Counted from the first letter of the stretch, positions 32,118-42,229 are shown. The stretch is DNA of 47,309 nt from Lachnospiraceae bacterium (GCA_009774395.1 VSNQ01000013.1:4949-52257); one strand, 5' to 3'. Numbers and translations: made by a program. Notes: generated from the letters alone by a model not told the origin.

Positions 32118-33230
32118 TCATAAACAATATTGTGCTAATTTCTCATATACATTCTGTCGTACAATTTCATCTGGTGCGTAAATCCTTATGGCTGCCTGCA
32201 ATGCAATATCACTTACCCCTTGCGCACGGAACCACTGTACCGCTTCCGCTTCTACATCTGCACTGATACACTTTACCACAATATCATTCAACCCACGAAA
32301 GTATCGCATAACTGCACTGTATTCACAGATTCTATCCAGAAAACTACTTCCATACTGCGCAAGTTCTAAATTTGCCGTTGATACGGCCTGCAAGCAAATC
32401 TTACACTCCCCCGTAATATCCGACGCTTCCATTAATACATCCGGTCTTACTTTCAAACATTCCGCAAAATACGCTTTCGCACCTGCTACGTCTTTTTTCT
32501 GAAAAAACAATGCCATCTTATCCTTAACTTCTCTGGTTTCCATTTTTTCACCGATAATCGCCACCCTGCACTCAAAGGCACGCAGTCCGCGCGCAGTCAC
32601 CCACACATAAAGTAAAAATTCTGAGATAAATCCAAATACTCTTTTATGATAATCGTCTGCGAATGTCAAATCAATCCGCTTTTGCAGTTCAAAAAATATG
32701 GTAAACAGCCACTGGGCATATGCATCAAACAATTCTTTTTTTGCAACCATAATATTTCCAAAATATGTTTTATTCTGCATAACAAGACGATAAAACGTAT
32801 CCGCATATTCCGGATAAATTTCCTGTATAATGCGCCCTGTTTCATCCAGTGTGTGAATATTGTGGTGTGCCCCAAAACCATAATGATAAGAATTGGGCAG
32901 TTCTAATTGTTTGGTTGTTACAATGTCAAAGTTTTGTAAAATTTCCATATACTCACTCTCAGAAAAAACATATCCCTCCTCGTTTGTTAAAAAACGTCGA
33001 TAATGACAAATTCCCACATAATCCGCACGGTGAAAATTTTTCCACACCCAGTACACGCCGGATAATTCCGCATAATAACAGTTTAAATTCGAAATATGAT
33101 CCCCTGTATCGTCCCCCAGATAGCCCAATTCCTCTTTCGCACTGGCATGACCTACATGCATTGGAATATACATGGGATCGTTAGGCACTTCAAAACGCTT
33201 ATGCGTCATCGCAAAAATCCTTACAGACAT
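32118..33230 (-). CDS. DUF4422-domain protein, probable glycosyltransferase
   Basis: 370 residues from the ATG at 33230, 5 nt after AAAGGAGG (an in-frame ATG one codon upstream is too close). The N-terminal 240 residues match DUF4422: MSVRIFAMTHKRF, then SNLNCYYAELSGVYWVWKN, then YVGICHYRRFL, and the later FGNIMVAKKELFDAYAQWLF. These are usually found in polysaccharide clusters and look like glycosyltransferases. The C-terminal 130 residues are helical and not assigned. Here it stands alone upstream of purA, with no other glycan genes within several kb. Activity is inferred. Confidence 0.8.
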   Translation of the reverse strand: MSVRIFAMTHKRFEVPNDPMYIPMHVGHASAKEELGYLGDDTGDHISNLNCYYAELSGVYWVWKNFHRADYVGICHYRRFLTNEEGYVFSESEYMEILQNFDIVTTKQLELPNSYHYGFGAHHNIHTLDETGRIIQEIYPEYADTFYRLVMQNKTYFGNIMVAKKELFDAYAQWLFTIFFELQKRIDLTFADDYHKRVFGFISEFLLYVWVTARGLRAFECRVAIIGEKMETREVKDKMALFFQKKDVAGAKAYFAECLKVRPDVLMEASDITGECKICLQAVSTANLELAQYGSSFLDRICEYSAVMRYFRGLNDIVVKCISADVEAEAVQWFRAQGVSDIALQAAIRIYAPDEIVRQNVYEKLAQYCL

Positions 33231-33252
33231 CATTACCTCCTTTACTCTATAC

Positions 33253-33328
33253 AAGTAGAGAAGTTAACTTCCCCTACTCGCGCGCCGCCGATGCGCCACT
33301 TTCGTGGCATATTTCTTCTACATCGGCG
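33253..33328 (+). repeat. Two-hairpin element, intergenic copy
   Basis: Hairpin 1: AGTAG (33254-33258), A, GAAG, loop TTAA, CTTC, CC, CTACT (33274-33278). Hairpin 2: CGCCGATG (33286-33293) with CATCGGCG (33321-33328), nesting GCCAC, loop TTTC, GTGGC (33295-33308) and followed by ATATTTC. Order, loop sizes and the ATATTTC element match the copy inside yfhO at 26875-26950; the stems themselves differ. Confidence 0.8.
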
Positions 33329-33341
33329 TGTGCACAAAAAA

Positions 33342-33416
33342 GGGACTATCGGGAAATGCAGTTTGCCCACAATATATTGAACAAATGCGATCCTTTTCCG
33401 ACAGCCCCTCTTTTTC
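33342..33416 (-). terminator. Terminator of the purine operon (GGGGCTGTC-family hairpin)
   Basis: On the minus strand, GGGGCTGTCGGAAAAGGATC and GCATTTCCCGATAGTCCC form imperfect long arms followed by TTTTTT. It lies just past the purA stop. The ends are those of the family at 9661 and 26069. Confidence 0.7.
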
Positions 33417-33428
33417 TGCATTCCTATC

Positions 33429-34721
33429 TTATTTTTTCAATTTACTTTTCCGATAAATAATATCATCTCTCGCTGGTCCATTGCTAATGAGTGTAATCGG
33501 ATATCCAATCTGCTCTTCGATAAACTCAATATATTTTCTGCAGTTCTCTGGAAGGTCTTCATAGTTCTGAATCCCTCTAATATCACTTTTCCAGCCCTTT
33601 AGCGTCGTCAACACAGGTTTTGCCTTTTCCAGCTTTGCCGTAACAGGAAACTGTGTTGTCACCTTGCCGTCAATCTCATATCCTGTACAAACCGGAATCT
33701 CATCCAGATATCCCAGCACATCCAAAACGGTAAAGCATACATCCGTTGTTCCCTGCAAACGGCAGCCGTACTTCGATGCCACACAGTCAAACCAACCCAT
33801 TCTTCTAGGGCGTCCTGTTGTTGCGCCATACTCGCCGCCATCGCCGCCTCTGCGCCGCAATTCCTCAGCCTCCTCACCGAAAATCTCCGAAACAAAAGCG
33901 CCTGCACCGACTGCTGAAGAATATGCCTTACAGACCGTATAAATCTCCTTAATCTCATACGGCGGGATGCCTGCACCAATCGCACCAAACGCCGCAAGCG
34001 TTGACGAGGAAGTAACCATTGGATAAATTCCATGATCAGGGTCTTTTAATGTCCCAAGCTGCCCTTCTAATAAAATATTTTTTCCTGCCTTTAACGCTTC
34101 ATCCAAAAATTCTGATACATCACATACAAATGGCGCAATCATATCCCGATATTGATGCAATGTATCCAGCAATTCATCCATATTGATTGCAGGCTTATGA
34201 TACAAATGTTCCAAAATCACATTTTTCTGCTCTGCGACGCGCTCCACCTTCTCCTTGAGCAATGCATCATCAAACAATTCACTTACCTGAAAACCAATTT
34301 TTGCATATTTATCTGAATAGAACGGCGCAATACCCGATTTTGTTGAACCAAATGATTTGCCAGCGAGTCGCTCCTCCTCATACTGATCAAAAAGTATATG
34401 ATATGGCATTACAATCTGCGCCCTGTCCGAAACCAAAATTTTTGGCATTGGTACATTTCTGCTCGTGATGGAATTTATCTCCTGCATTAAAACAGGAATA
34501 TTTAACGCCACACCATTCCCAATAATACTGGTGGTATGACTGTAAAACACACCTGACGGAAGTGTATGCAGCGCAAACTTCCCATAATTATTTACAATTG
34601 TATGTCCTGCATTTGCTCCTCCCTGAAAGCGGATTACAATGTCAGCCTCGCGGGCAAGCATATCTGTAATCTTACCCTTTCCTTCATCGCCCCAGTTTGC
34701 TCCTACTACTGCTTTTACCAT
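33429..34721 (-). CDS. purA: Adenylosuccinate synthetase
   Basis: 430 residues, standard length. It makes adenylosuccinate from IMP, aspartate and GTP. The P-loop GANWGDEGKGKITDM carries Asp12 and Lys15; QGGANAGHTIV provides His40; SGVFYSHTTSIIGNG and YGATTGRPRRMGWFD are further family blocks. It is the last gene of purC-purF-purB-purA, 20 bp after purB, and starts with GGGAGG upstream. A terminator follows. Confidence 0.97.
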   Translation of the reverse strand: MVKAVVGANWGDEGKGKITDMLAREADIVIRFQGGANAGHTIVNNYGKFALHTLPSGVFYSHTTSIIGNGVALNIPVLMQEINSITSRNVPMPKILVSDRAQIVMPYHILFDQYEEERLAGKSFGSTKSGIAPFYSDKYAKIGFQVSELFDDALLKEKVERVAEQKNVILEHLYHKPAINMDELLDTLHQYRDMIAPFVCDVSEFLDEALKAGKNILLEGQLGTLKDPDHGIYPMVTSSSTLAAFGAIGAGIPPYEIKEIYTVCKAYSSAVGAGAFVSEIFGEEAEELRRRGGDGGEYGATTGRPRRMGWFDCVASKYGCRLQGTTDVCFTVLDVLGYLDEIPVCTGYEIDGKVTTQFPVTAKLEKAKPVLTTLKGWKSDIRGIQNYEDLPENCRKYIEFIEEQIGYPITLISNGPARDDIIYRKSKLKK

Positions 34722-34741
34722 ATTGTATTTACCTCCCGTTT

Positions 34742-36193
34742 TTACACGTTTATTTCAGCCTTAATTCCCAATTCTGCCTTATTCTTTTCCAGTACAGGCT
34801 GTACTACTTTTTTAAGGAAATTCTCTACCTGAATCGGAGAACGCCCCACATACTTGGACGGTTCCATTGTAGCCTGTAACTGTTCCAATGTCAAATTAAA
34901 TTCTGGATCTGCGGCAATTAATTCCAGTAAATTGTTATCTTTCCCTTCTACTTTTACATTTTTGCCTGCTTCCATGGAAAGTGTCCGAATTTTCTCGTGG
35001 AGTTCCTGTCGGTTGCCGCCGTTTTTCACCGCATCCATCATAATATTCTCTGTTGCCATAAACGGCAGTTCCGCAAGCATATGCTTTGTAATCACCTTAT
35101 CATATACCACAAGCCCGTCCACAACATTTAGACAAAGGTCAAGAATCCCATCAACTGCAAGAAATCCCTCTGGTATCGAAAGACGCTTATTAGCCGAATC
35201 ATCCAAAGTCCGCTCAAACCACTGTGTTGCAGAAGTAATTGCTGGATTTAATGCATCAATCATTACATAGCGTGACAGTGATGCAATCCGCTCCGAACGC
35301 ATAGGATTTCTCTTATAAGCCATTGCGGATGAGCCAATCTGATTTTTTTCAAACGGCTCCTCCACTTCTTTTAAATGCTGCAGTAAACGAATATCATTCG
35401 ACATTTTATGTGCACTTGCCGCAATACCTGCCAAAATATTTGCCACTCTTGTATCTACCTTACGGGAATAGGTCTGACCAGATACCGCATAGCACTCCTG
35501 AAATCCCATTTTTGTCGCGATCATGGGATCGATTTTATCAATGGTTTCCTGATCCCCATTAAACAATTCCAAAAAACTTGCCTGTGTACCTGTAGTTCCC
35601 TTAGATCCAAGCAGTTTTAAACTACCCGTCACATACTCCAAATCCTCCAAATCCATTAAAAACTCCTGCAGCCAAAGCGTTGCACGCTTCCCTACCGTTG
35701 TAGGCTGTGCAGGCTGAAAATGTGTAAAGGCAAGCGTAGGAAGATTCTTGTATTGATCGGCAAATTTTGCAAGTTCCTCAATTACATTCACCAGCTTTTT
35801 ATGAACAAGCTTTAATGCCTCGTTCATAATAATAATATCCGTATTATCGCCGACATAGCAAGAGGTTGCTCCTAGATGAATAATTCCTGCTGCCTTTGGG
35901 CACTGCTGTCCATATGCATACACATGGCTCATTACATCATGGCGCACAAGTTTCTCGCGTTCCCTTGCCACATCATAATTGATATCCTCAGCATGTGCCT
36001 TTAACTCGTCAATCTGCTCCTGTGTAATTACCGGATTGCCATTTTCACTTAATCCAAGCTCCATCTCCGTTTCTGCAAGCGCAATCCACAGCCGCCGCCA
36101 CGTTTTAAACTTCATATCCTGTGAAAAAATATACTGCATCTCCTTACTTGCATAACGCTCTGAAAGGGGACTTGTGTATCCGTCTGTACTCAT
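34742..36193 (-). CDS. purB: Adenylosuccinate lyase
   Basis: 483 residues, the longer PurB type. It splits adenylosuccinate and SAICAR with loss of fumarate. The fumarase-superfamily signature GSSAMAYKRNPMRSE (about 287-301) is intact, as is the THFQPAQPTTVGKR block with His158. It lies 13 bp after purF and starts behind AAAGGAGG. With purA it gives both steps from IMP to AMP in one operon. Confidence 0.96.
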   Translation of the reverse strand: MSTDGYTSPLSERYASKEMQYIFSQDMKFKTWRRLWIALAETEMELGLSENGNPVITQEQIDELKAHAEDINYDVAREREKLVRHDVMSHVYAYGQQCPKAAGIIHLGATSCYVGDNTDIIIMNEALKLVHKKLVNVIEELAKFADQYKNLPTLAFTHFQPAQPTTVGKRATLWLQEFLMDLEDLEYVTGSLKLLGSKGTTGTQASFLELFNGDQETIDKIDPMIATKMGFQECYAVSGQTYSRKVDTRVANILAGIAASAHKMSNDIRLLQHLKEVEEPFEKNQIGSSAMAYKRNPMRSERIASLSRYVMIDALNPAITSATQWFERTLDDSANKRLSIPEGFLAVDGILDLCLNVVDGLVVYDKVITKHMLAELPFMATENIMMDAVKNGGNRQELHEKIRTLSMEAGKNVKVEGKDNNLLELIAADPEFNLTLEQLQATMEPSKYVGRSPIQVENFLKKVVQPVLEKNKAELGIKAEINV

Positions 36194-36206
36194 AAATTAC
36201 CTCCTT

Positions 36207-37655
36207 TTATGCCTCGTATTCGCCCCGAATATCGCCTACTGGCGGCTCTATTGGATATTTCCCTGTAAAACAGCCTGTACAGATCTGCAGCCCTTTTACC
36301 ATTTCCGTAAGACGTTCTAACGCAAGATATCCCAAGGAATCCGCACCAATTATTTTGCGAATATCGTCTACTGTCTTATTGTATGCAATTAACTGCTCCC
36401 GTGCAGGAACATCCGTTCCAAAGTAACATGGCCACAAAAACGGCGGTGAACTAATACGCACATGCACTTCTTTTGCACCGGCTTCTCGTAGCATTCTTAC
36501 AATTCTGTCCGAAGTTGTTCCCCGCACAATCGAATCATCAATCATAATCACACGTTTGCCGTTCACTGCTTCTTTTAATACATTCAGCTTTACACGCACG
36601 CCAGACTCACGATTGCTCTGCTTTGGTTTAATAAATGTTCTGCCCACATATCCATTTTTCACAAAAGCGGTGCCATACGGTATACCAGATTGCAGCGAAT
36701 ATCCCAATGCTGCTGCGTTGCCCGATTCCGGCACACCTACCACCAGATCCGCCTCCACAGGGCAATCCGCAGCAAGAAACCGCCCTGCTTGAATCCTGGA
36801 CGAATAGACGCCGACACCATCAATCGTGCTGTCAGGTCTTGCAAAATAGATATACTCAAAAATACATCTTGCTTCCTTATTTTGAGGCAGCGCGCGCGAC
36901 AAATCCGAAACAATCCCTTCCTCTGGCGTAATGGTTACCGTTTCACCGGGAAGCACATCCCGCACAAACTCTGCGCCAATGGTATCCAATGCACAGGACT
37001 CTGATGTAATAATATAACTGTTTTCCCGCTTTCCAATGCAGAGGGGCTTAAAGCCATAAGGATCTCTTGCGCCTATCAACTTCCTTGGACTCATTACAAC
37101 AAGCGAATATGCCCCCTCCAACTTGCGGCAGGCTCTGTTTACTGCTTCCTCCGCCGTTTTTGTCTGTAGACGTTCCCTTGCGATATGATATGCAATAACC
37201 TCTGAGTCAATCGTTGTCTGGAAAATTGCGCCCGTGTACTCCAAGTCATGCCGCAGTACATCAGCATTAATTAAATTACCATTGTGTGCCAGTGCCAATG
37301 TACCTTTTACATAGTTTAAAACCAGCGGCTGTGCATTTTCCCGCGTGGAAGCACCGGCGGTGGAATAGCGCACATGTCCCACGCCGATATCTCCCTTCAT
37401 GGCATCCAGTCCCTCTTGGGTAAACACTTCATTTACTAAGCCCATTCCTTTATAGGAAGTCACTTTTCTCTTAGGCCCGCCTGTTTCACTTACCGCAATG
37501 CCGCAGCTTTCCTGTCCCCTATGCTGCAGCGCAAACAGCCCATAGTAGATTGTGGAAGCAATATCTCTGCCGTCAAAATCATAAATGCCAAAGACGCCGC
37601 ATTCCTCTTTTAGTCCTGTTTCCTCCAGCCTGCCTCCTAAATTCTCATTATACAT
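36207..37655 (-). CDS. purF: Amidophosphoribosyltransferase
   Basis: 482 residues from ATG 37655 with GGAG upstream. It catalyses the first committed step of purine synthesis (PRPP plus glutamine). A short propeptide (1-18) precedes the catalytic Cys19 in KEECGVFGIYD. The glutaminase domain is at about 19-250, followed by a phosphoribosyltransferase domain with VIMIDDSIVRGTTS. The Cys residues in PPFLWPCYFGTD and QICTGCFTGKYP are those of the iron-sulphur cluster in the Bacillus-type enzyme, so oxygen lability is expected. Confidence 0.97.
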   Translation of the reverse strand: MYNENLGGRLEETGLKEECGVFGIYDFDGRDIASTIYYGLFALQHRGQESCGIAVSETGGPKRKVTSYKGMGLVNEVFTQEGLDAMKGDIGVGHVRYSTAGASTRENAQPLVLNYVKGTLALAHNGNLINADVLRHDLEYTGAIFQTTIDSEVIAYHIARERLQTKTAEEAVNRACRKLEGAYSLVVMSPRKLIGARDPYGFKPLCIGKRENSYIITSESCALDTIGAEFVRDVLPGETVTITPEEGIVSDLSRALPQNKEARCIFEYIYFARPDSTIDGVGVYSSRIQAGRFLAADCPVEADLVVGVPESGNAAALGYSLQSGIPYGTAFVKNGYVGRTFIKPKQSNRESGVRVKLNVLKEAVNGKRVIMIDDSIVRGTTSDRIVRMLREAGAKEVHVRISSPPFLWPCYFGTDVPAREQLIAYNKTVDDIRKIIGADSLGYLALERLTEMVKGLQICTGCFTGKYPIEPPVGDIRGEYEA

Positions 37656-37777
37656 AAATCTCCGCAATCCTTCCCGTTTTCCGTCTGCAAATATCAAATA
37701 AAAATTCTATACGATCTACTGTTAAAATTTCTCTTATAATTTGTATTAGAAATACTTATAGAGCTCTTAATTGATTT

Positions 37778-38650
37778 TTAATGAAATTCATTTCCTGTCA
37801 AAAGTTTAAACGCTTCCTTATATTTGTCCACGGTCTTCGTCACAACCTCCTCCGGCAGCAGATAATCACTGTCCGGATTTGCCTTCAGCCAATCCCTTAC
37901 ATACTGTTTATCAAACGAAGGCTGTCCCTTGCCTGCCTCGTAGCCCTTAAGCGGCCAAAAACGGGAGCTGTCCGGCGTTAACATTTCATCCCCAAGCACA
38001 ATATCGCCTTGCTCATTTAACCCAAATTCAAATTTTGTATCCGCAATAATAATGCCTTTGCTTAATGCATATTCTGCACATTTTTTGTAAAGCGCAATGG
38101 TTACATCCCTTATTTTTTCTGCATACATACGTCCTTTTTCGGGATAAAGCTTCTCTAACACCTCTATACTTTTCTCAAACGAAATATTCTCATCGTGCAG
38201 TCCAATCTCTGCCTTTGTACTTGGCGTATAGATCGGCTCTGGCAGTTTCTCCGATTCCTTTAAGCCCTCTGGCAGTTTTATACCGCATACAGTGCCATTT
38301 TCCTGATAGCTTGCCCAGCCGCTGCCTGTAATATAACCGCGTACAATACATTCAATTGGCAGCATTTCCAACTTGCGGCACATCATGCTATTGCCATCAA
38401 ACTGCTCCTTCTGGAAAAATTCAGGCATATCCTTTACATCCATGCTAATCATATGATTGGGCACCACATCTTTTGTAAAATCAAACCAAAATTTTGACAT
38501 TTGCGTAAGAATTGCACCTTTATGCACAATTTTATTCTTTAAAATCACATCAAATGCAGATATTCTGTCTGTTGCAACAAGAATTAAGCTATCCCCATTG
38601 TCATATATCTCACGTACCTTGCCCTCTTTAATTGGTTTAAATTCTTTCAT
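37778..38650 (-). CDS. purC: Phosphoribosylaminoimidazole-succinocarboxamide synthase
   Basis: 290 residues, the longer SAICAR synthetase form. It joins CAIR and aspartate. MKEFKPIKEGKVREIYDNGD, then LILVATDRISAFDVIL, then the SAICAR signature ECIVRGYITGSGWASY and FEFGLNEQGDIVLGDEMLTP are visible. It is the first gene of the purCFBA operon, starting behind AAGGGAGAAA. A 122-bp gap separates it from purF, the largest gap in the operon, with no clear terminator or second promoter. No riboswitch was recognised upstream. Confidence 0.97.
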   Translation of the reverse strand: MKEFKPIKEGKVREIYDNGDSLILVATDRISAFDVILKNKIVHKGAILTQMSKFWFDFTKDVVPNHMISMDVKDMPEFFQKEQFDGNSMMCRKLEMLPIECIVRGYITGSGWASYQENGTVCGIKLPEGLKESEKLPEPIYTPSTKAEIGLHDENISFEKSIEVLEKLYPEKGRMYAEKIRDVTIALYKKCAEYALSKGIIIADTKFEFGLNEQGDIVLGDEMLTPDSSRFWPLKGYEAGKGQPSFDKQYVRDWLKANPDSDYLLPEEVVTKTVDKYKEAFKLLTGNEFH

Positions 38651-38740
38651 CTTTATTTTCTCCCTTCTAATTTAAAATACCTTATTTAAAACATCTTAAT
38701 TTATATACTTCTCAAATTTTTCAAATCTCCTGCTTATCCG

Positions 38741-39964
38741 CTATTCATTCATATCCTCATCATAATTATTTGTTGGCTGATAAGACAAATCCTTTTCATA
38801 GCCAGATACCAACTCCAAGATTCTTTTTGCATACTCAGGATATTGATTGACAATATCTTTTACCTCATCCTGTGCCTCCTGCGCCGCTTTTGCATTGTAC
38901 TCCATTTGTTTCCTTAACTTCTGACGGCGGATAATCAATCCATGACGGATTTCAACCATTTCCTTATTGTCAATTAACGCCTCTGCTTGGTGAAGCCAAA
39001 TATTCGGATCTTGGATTCTACATTTGCGCAGCATTTTCACAAGCGCCGTTTGATGATGATCCATATCCATCTGCATCTGGCGTTCTTGTTCCCGCTGTAT
39101 ATTTTCCGCTAAATATTTATCCCATAATTTTTTTAGCTCACCGGAACTGTCAACGTCATATTTCACATATAAATACTCTAACAAATTTGTATTGTTCACA
39201 TAGCGGATTTTAACAGTATTCTGCAAAAGCACCAAACGGTTAATTGCATTGTCCACACGGAGCAGTTCTTTCTGTGACTCATGAAACTTAACATACACCG
39301 TCGTTAACGTGATTGCGGCAATTAAAACAGCAATGACATAGCCTAACTGAACATCCAAATGCCATGCAGAACTAATAACCGCCAGCAGCACAATTAAAAA
39401 CATCATTGCTCCAGTACAAATCACCGCAATTCCTTTCATATTGGTCTGCGAAGTTGTCAGTTCATTTTTGCGGAAATAATAGGCATGTTTCTCGCCGTCA
39501 AGCCTGCCCAAATCTTTTTTTACTAACACTTGATAATCCTCTGCCTGCCGCAGCCGCTCATAACCTTCCGGCATATATTGCTCCATACGCTCCATACGCA
39601 GATATTCCTCATTGGTCATTATCATTCTTTTTTCACGGATTTTCTCTTTATTGCACTCCAATTCGACAATTTTTTTTGCATACTCCCGCAGTTGGTTCTT
39701 CATATCATCAGGGAGCGCCTCGATTTCCTCCATATCGGTAAGATAAGATGTAACTAGATTGTATTCACCGCCAAGTGTTTCCAATTCCTTGGACGCCTCC
39801 GCCATCTGCTCCATACAGGCGGTTACATAATCTTCACGCTGCTGGCTGTCATGGATATCAATATCATCACGTTTTAGACTTGCCTCCTCCCATTCCGGAC
39901 GGTAAACTTCTTCCTCCTCCTCTTTCCGCCGAAAAAAACCTTTTACTTTCCCCAGTAATCCCAT
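38741..39964 (-). CDS. Coiled-coil protein with two membrane segments, function unknown
   Basis: 407 residues from ATG 39964 (MGLLGKVKGFFRRKEEEEEV). The N-terminal 175 residues are charged and probably coiled coil. Two closely spaced membrane segments are at about 178-200 and 205-225 (a hairpin). The C-terminal 180 residues are again charged and helical, so both ends should face the cytoplasm. It is the last of four minus-strand genes (DUF5717, DUF5716, TPR-like, this) with short gaps, so it is probably the membrane anchor of that set. No enzyme motif was seen. Confidence 0.7.
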   Translation of the reverse strand: MGLLGKVKGFFRRKEEEEEVYRPEWEEASLKRDDIDIHDSQQREDYVTACMEQMAEASKELETLGGEYNLVTSYLTDMEEIEALPDDMKNQLREYAKKIVELECNKEKIREKRMIMTNEEYLRMERMEQYMPEGYERLRQAEDYQVLVKKDLGRLDGEKHAYYFRKNELTTSQTNMKGIAVICTGAMMFLIVLLAVISSAWHLDVQLGYVIAVLIAAITLTTVYVKFHESQKELLRVDNAINRLVLLQNTVKIRYVNNTNLLEYLYVKYDVDSSGELKKLWDKYLAENIQREQERQMQMDMDHHQTALVKMLRKCRIQDPNIWLHQAEALIDNKEMVEIRHGLIIRRQKLRKQMEYNAKAAQEAQDEVKDIVNQYPEYAKRILELVSGYEKDLSYQPTNNYDEDMNE

Positions 39965-40014
39965 ATACAATATAACCCCTTTCCAAATAAAACCCTTTTT
40001 CCTCTGCTGCAATT

Positions 40015-40848
40015 CTACACTTGGGTTTGGTGCTTATAATCACGCTTTAGCTGCCGCAGAAGCGCGCCTGCCATTTGATAATATTCTTCTGTCTGCCCCT
40101 GATCCCGATATGTAAACAACTCTGACAGCATTGCTTTCTCCTTTGATGTATGCCACCGCTCCTCCACACGAGCACACTGTTCCTCTATTTCCCGAAAATC
40201 CTCCTCCCAGTCAGGATTTTCCCGTTTAAAGCTTCCATATATATAATCGGACATGGATCTTCTGCATGCCAAAATATATGCAAGTCTTGCCTGTCTGTCC
40301 GGATAAAGCCGATACGATTCATAATAGAAGTCCGCCGCCTTGTTGTATGCAAAATCCATTGCATAGATCGTCGCAATATTATAGTAAAGCTGCGCCCTTG
40401 CCAGATTATCGCGCTTAGGCAGATAATCCAAAAGCTCCGAATAGATAATCAGCGCCTGACGATAACGTCCCTGTTTATAAAGATATTCCGCCTGTTTCCG
40501 ATATCGATCCGTACTAGATAAATTCGCCTGTTCTTTTAGGATTTGCTCAATCCGTTTTATAGTACTCTCGTCATACATATTCGTTCTTTCGAGAATTGTT
40601 GTTACAAAAGACGCCGCAGACATCCGTTTCCTAACAAAAATCTCCAATTCCTCTGCTAGTTCCGTAAGTCCGCACTCCAATTTAATCCAACGCACCAATT
40701 CCGCCGATACAATCGAATCATCCAGCAAATATACTTTATCCATAAAATAATAACACAATTCCTCTATAGAATACAGAGAAATATCAGAAATTTTGACATA
40801 ATACGGTGTTTTTGCATAGTTTCCTACACATAAGCATACATTATTCAT
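40015..40848 (-). CDS. TPR-like helical protein, function unknown
   Basis: 277 residues from ATG 40848 with GGGAG 7 nt upstream. The N-terminal 90 residues are mixed. From about 105 to 215 helical pairs resemble tetratricopeptide repeats: YRKQAEYLYKQGRYRQALII, then NLARAQLYYNIATIYAMDF, then ADFYYESYRLYPDRQARLAY. TPR-type surfaces bind partner proteins, so it may be an adaptor in the same complex as its neighbours. Gaps of 20 bp and 50 bp to them indicate one transcript. Confidence 0.7.
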   Translation of the reverse strand: MNNVCLCVGNYAKTPYYVKISDISLYSIEELCYYFMDKVYLLDDSIVSAELVRWIKLECGLTELAEELEIFVRKRMSAASFVTTILERTNMYDESTIKRIEQILKEQANLSSTDRYRKQAEYLYKQGRYRQALIIYSELLDYLPKRDNLARAQLYYNIATIYAMDFAYNKAADFYYESYRLYPDRQARLAYILACRRSMSDYIYGSFKRENPDWEEDFREIEEQCARVEERWHTSKEKAMLSELFTYRDQGQTEEYYQMAGALLRQLKRDYKHQTQV

Positions 40849-40868
40849 CAAAGAACTCCCATTTCAAG

Positions 40869-42197
40869 TTATTGAAATTCCAGCGGAAGACACTCCCGCC
40901 AGACCTGCCCCGTAGAAGGAAAAATTTCCCCAAATCCTTTATCCCGAATCTCTATCTGCACAAACTGCGCATCCTCCATAAAGAATAAAAGCCCCACACG
41001 GTTTGTCTTATTCCCTCGTACCGTCAGCCCTTCCAGCGATATCTGCGCAATCCTTACCTTACCGCCGTCCACAGGCGAAATCACCAGTGTAATAGTATTA
41101 TTTTTCACCAACATTACATCCAATTCCATTTTGGCATCATACCAGTTTGTCCCTGCGTGCAGAATCGGCAGGTAAATTTCCTCGCGCCCCTTATCGCATT
41201 TCATACCAATATTTGCGCGTAATTTATCATCAGAAAGATATACATAAGATGTAGAAAGCGTCGAGGGCATTACACGCTCTCGCGCACCATAACATGCGCC
41301 CTTACTAAACAGATTGCTTCCTTGAAAAACACGCCTGTTGCGGCACATATATTTCAGTGATTCCTGACACCAATTTTTTGAGAAATAATCTCCTAGAAGG
41401 AAAACCGACGACACAAGCTGCTCCTCACATTGTCTTGTCGTTATCTCCAGAAGCGTTGTGTCAAGCTGCTTGAAAAAATCCGCCTGCGCCTCCTCTGTCA
41501 TTTCTGAAATTTCCAACATTTTCATCTGCGGATATTCCTCCATTGCAATAAAACAGGCAACTGGATTTGTTTTGCGGTTCATCTGAAGACTGTAGCTTGT
41601 AATACCATCTTTTCCATAATCATACAATAATACATTGTGAACCCACATTTCCTGCGGCTGATGTATCATATATTGAAAGAAACAGTCTTCATGACTAAGA
41701 AAATATATCTCCATTTTCTTAGAGCGCATACGCCCTGCTGCCTTACGGATTATATGCATCAGCGCCGGCTTCATCTCTTTCATGGTAAACGCAATTGCAC
41801 AGATATCTTCTACTTTAATATACGCCGCCAAAAGTGCAACCGCTTTGCGCATATATAATTCCAATAGCATTTCCGCATTGTATTCATCCTCCTCGATACA
41901 AATGCTTCCATTCTGTTCCGCAAGCAGCAGCAAATCCTGCACCAACGTTCCCTGTCCATCCTGCGCCGCCTTTTGCGCATCTTTCCCAATCAGCCAAGTT
42001 ACCGTTTTCTCATCATCTGGTATGCGGCAAAGCACCGTTGGAATATTATACTGTTCCTCACCGACTACCATACTCAGCGTATCTGGCATACTCTGATCCA
42101 CTCTGCAATAACTGATCTGCGAAAAATCATTCCACAAGTCAAAGCCAATCACTACTTTATTCTTCTTTGTCAGCTCTAGTGCTTTGTCAATAAACAT
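40869..42197 (-). CDS. DUF5716-family protein with actin/Hsp70-like features
   Basis: 442 residues from ATG 42197 (11 nt behind GGAGG; an ATG three codons upstream is possible). The start VVIGFDLWNDFSQISY has the form of the phosphate-1 loop of actin/Hsp70-type ATPases. SVFLLGDYFSKNWCQESLKY followed by MCRNRRVFQGSNLFSKGACY resembles their adenosine-binding region, where a repeat GxyF...GACYGA is expected. The C-terminal 100 residues are beta-rich. I assign DUF5716 from memory of Lachnospiraceae genomes. The biochemical role is unknown; ATP-driven assembly or chaperoning is my inference. Confidence 0.65.
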   Translation of the reverse strand: MFIDKALELTKKNKVVIGFDLWNDFSQISYCRVDQSMPDTLSMVVGEEQYNIPTVLCRIPDDEKTVTWLIGKDAQKAAQDGQGTLVQDLLLLAEQNGSICIEEDEYNAEMLLELYMRKAVALLAAYIKVEDICAIAFTMKEMKPALMHIIRKAAGRMRSKKMEIYFLSHEDCFFQYMIHQPQEMWVHNVLLYDYGKDGITSYSLQMNRKTNPVACFIAMEEYPQMKMLEISEMTEEAQADFFKQLDTTLLEITTRQCEEQLVSSVFLLGDYFSKNWCQESLKYMCRNRRVFQGSNLFSKGACYGARERVMPSTLSTSYVYLSDDKLRANIGMKCDKGREEIYLPILHAGTNWYDAKMELDVMLVKNNTITLVISPVDGGKVRIAQISLEGLTVRGNKTNRVGLLFFMEDAQFVQIEIRDKGFGEIFPSTGQVWRECLPLEFQ

Positions 42198-42229
42198 CGC
42201 AGCCATAACCTCCATTTTTTATCAGCTCT

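Noticed and set aside
38651..38740. Purine riboswitch upstream of purC
   Set aside because: The gap is 90 bp and shows no three-way-junction pattern with the conserved loops that I could find.
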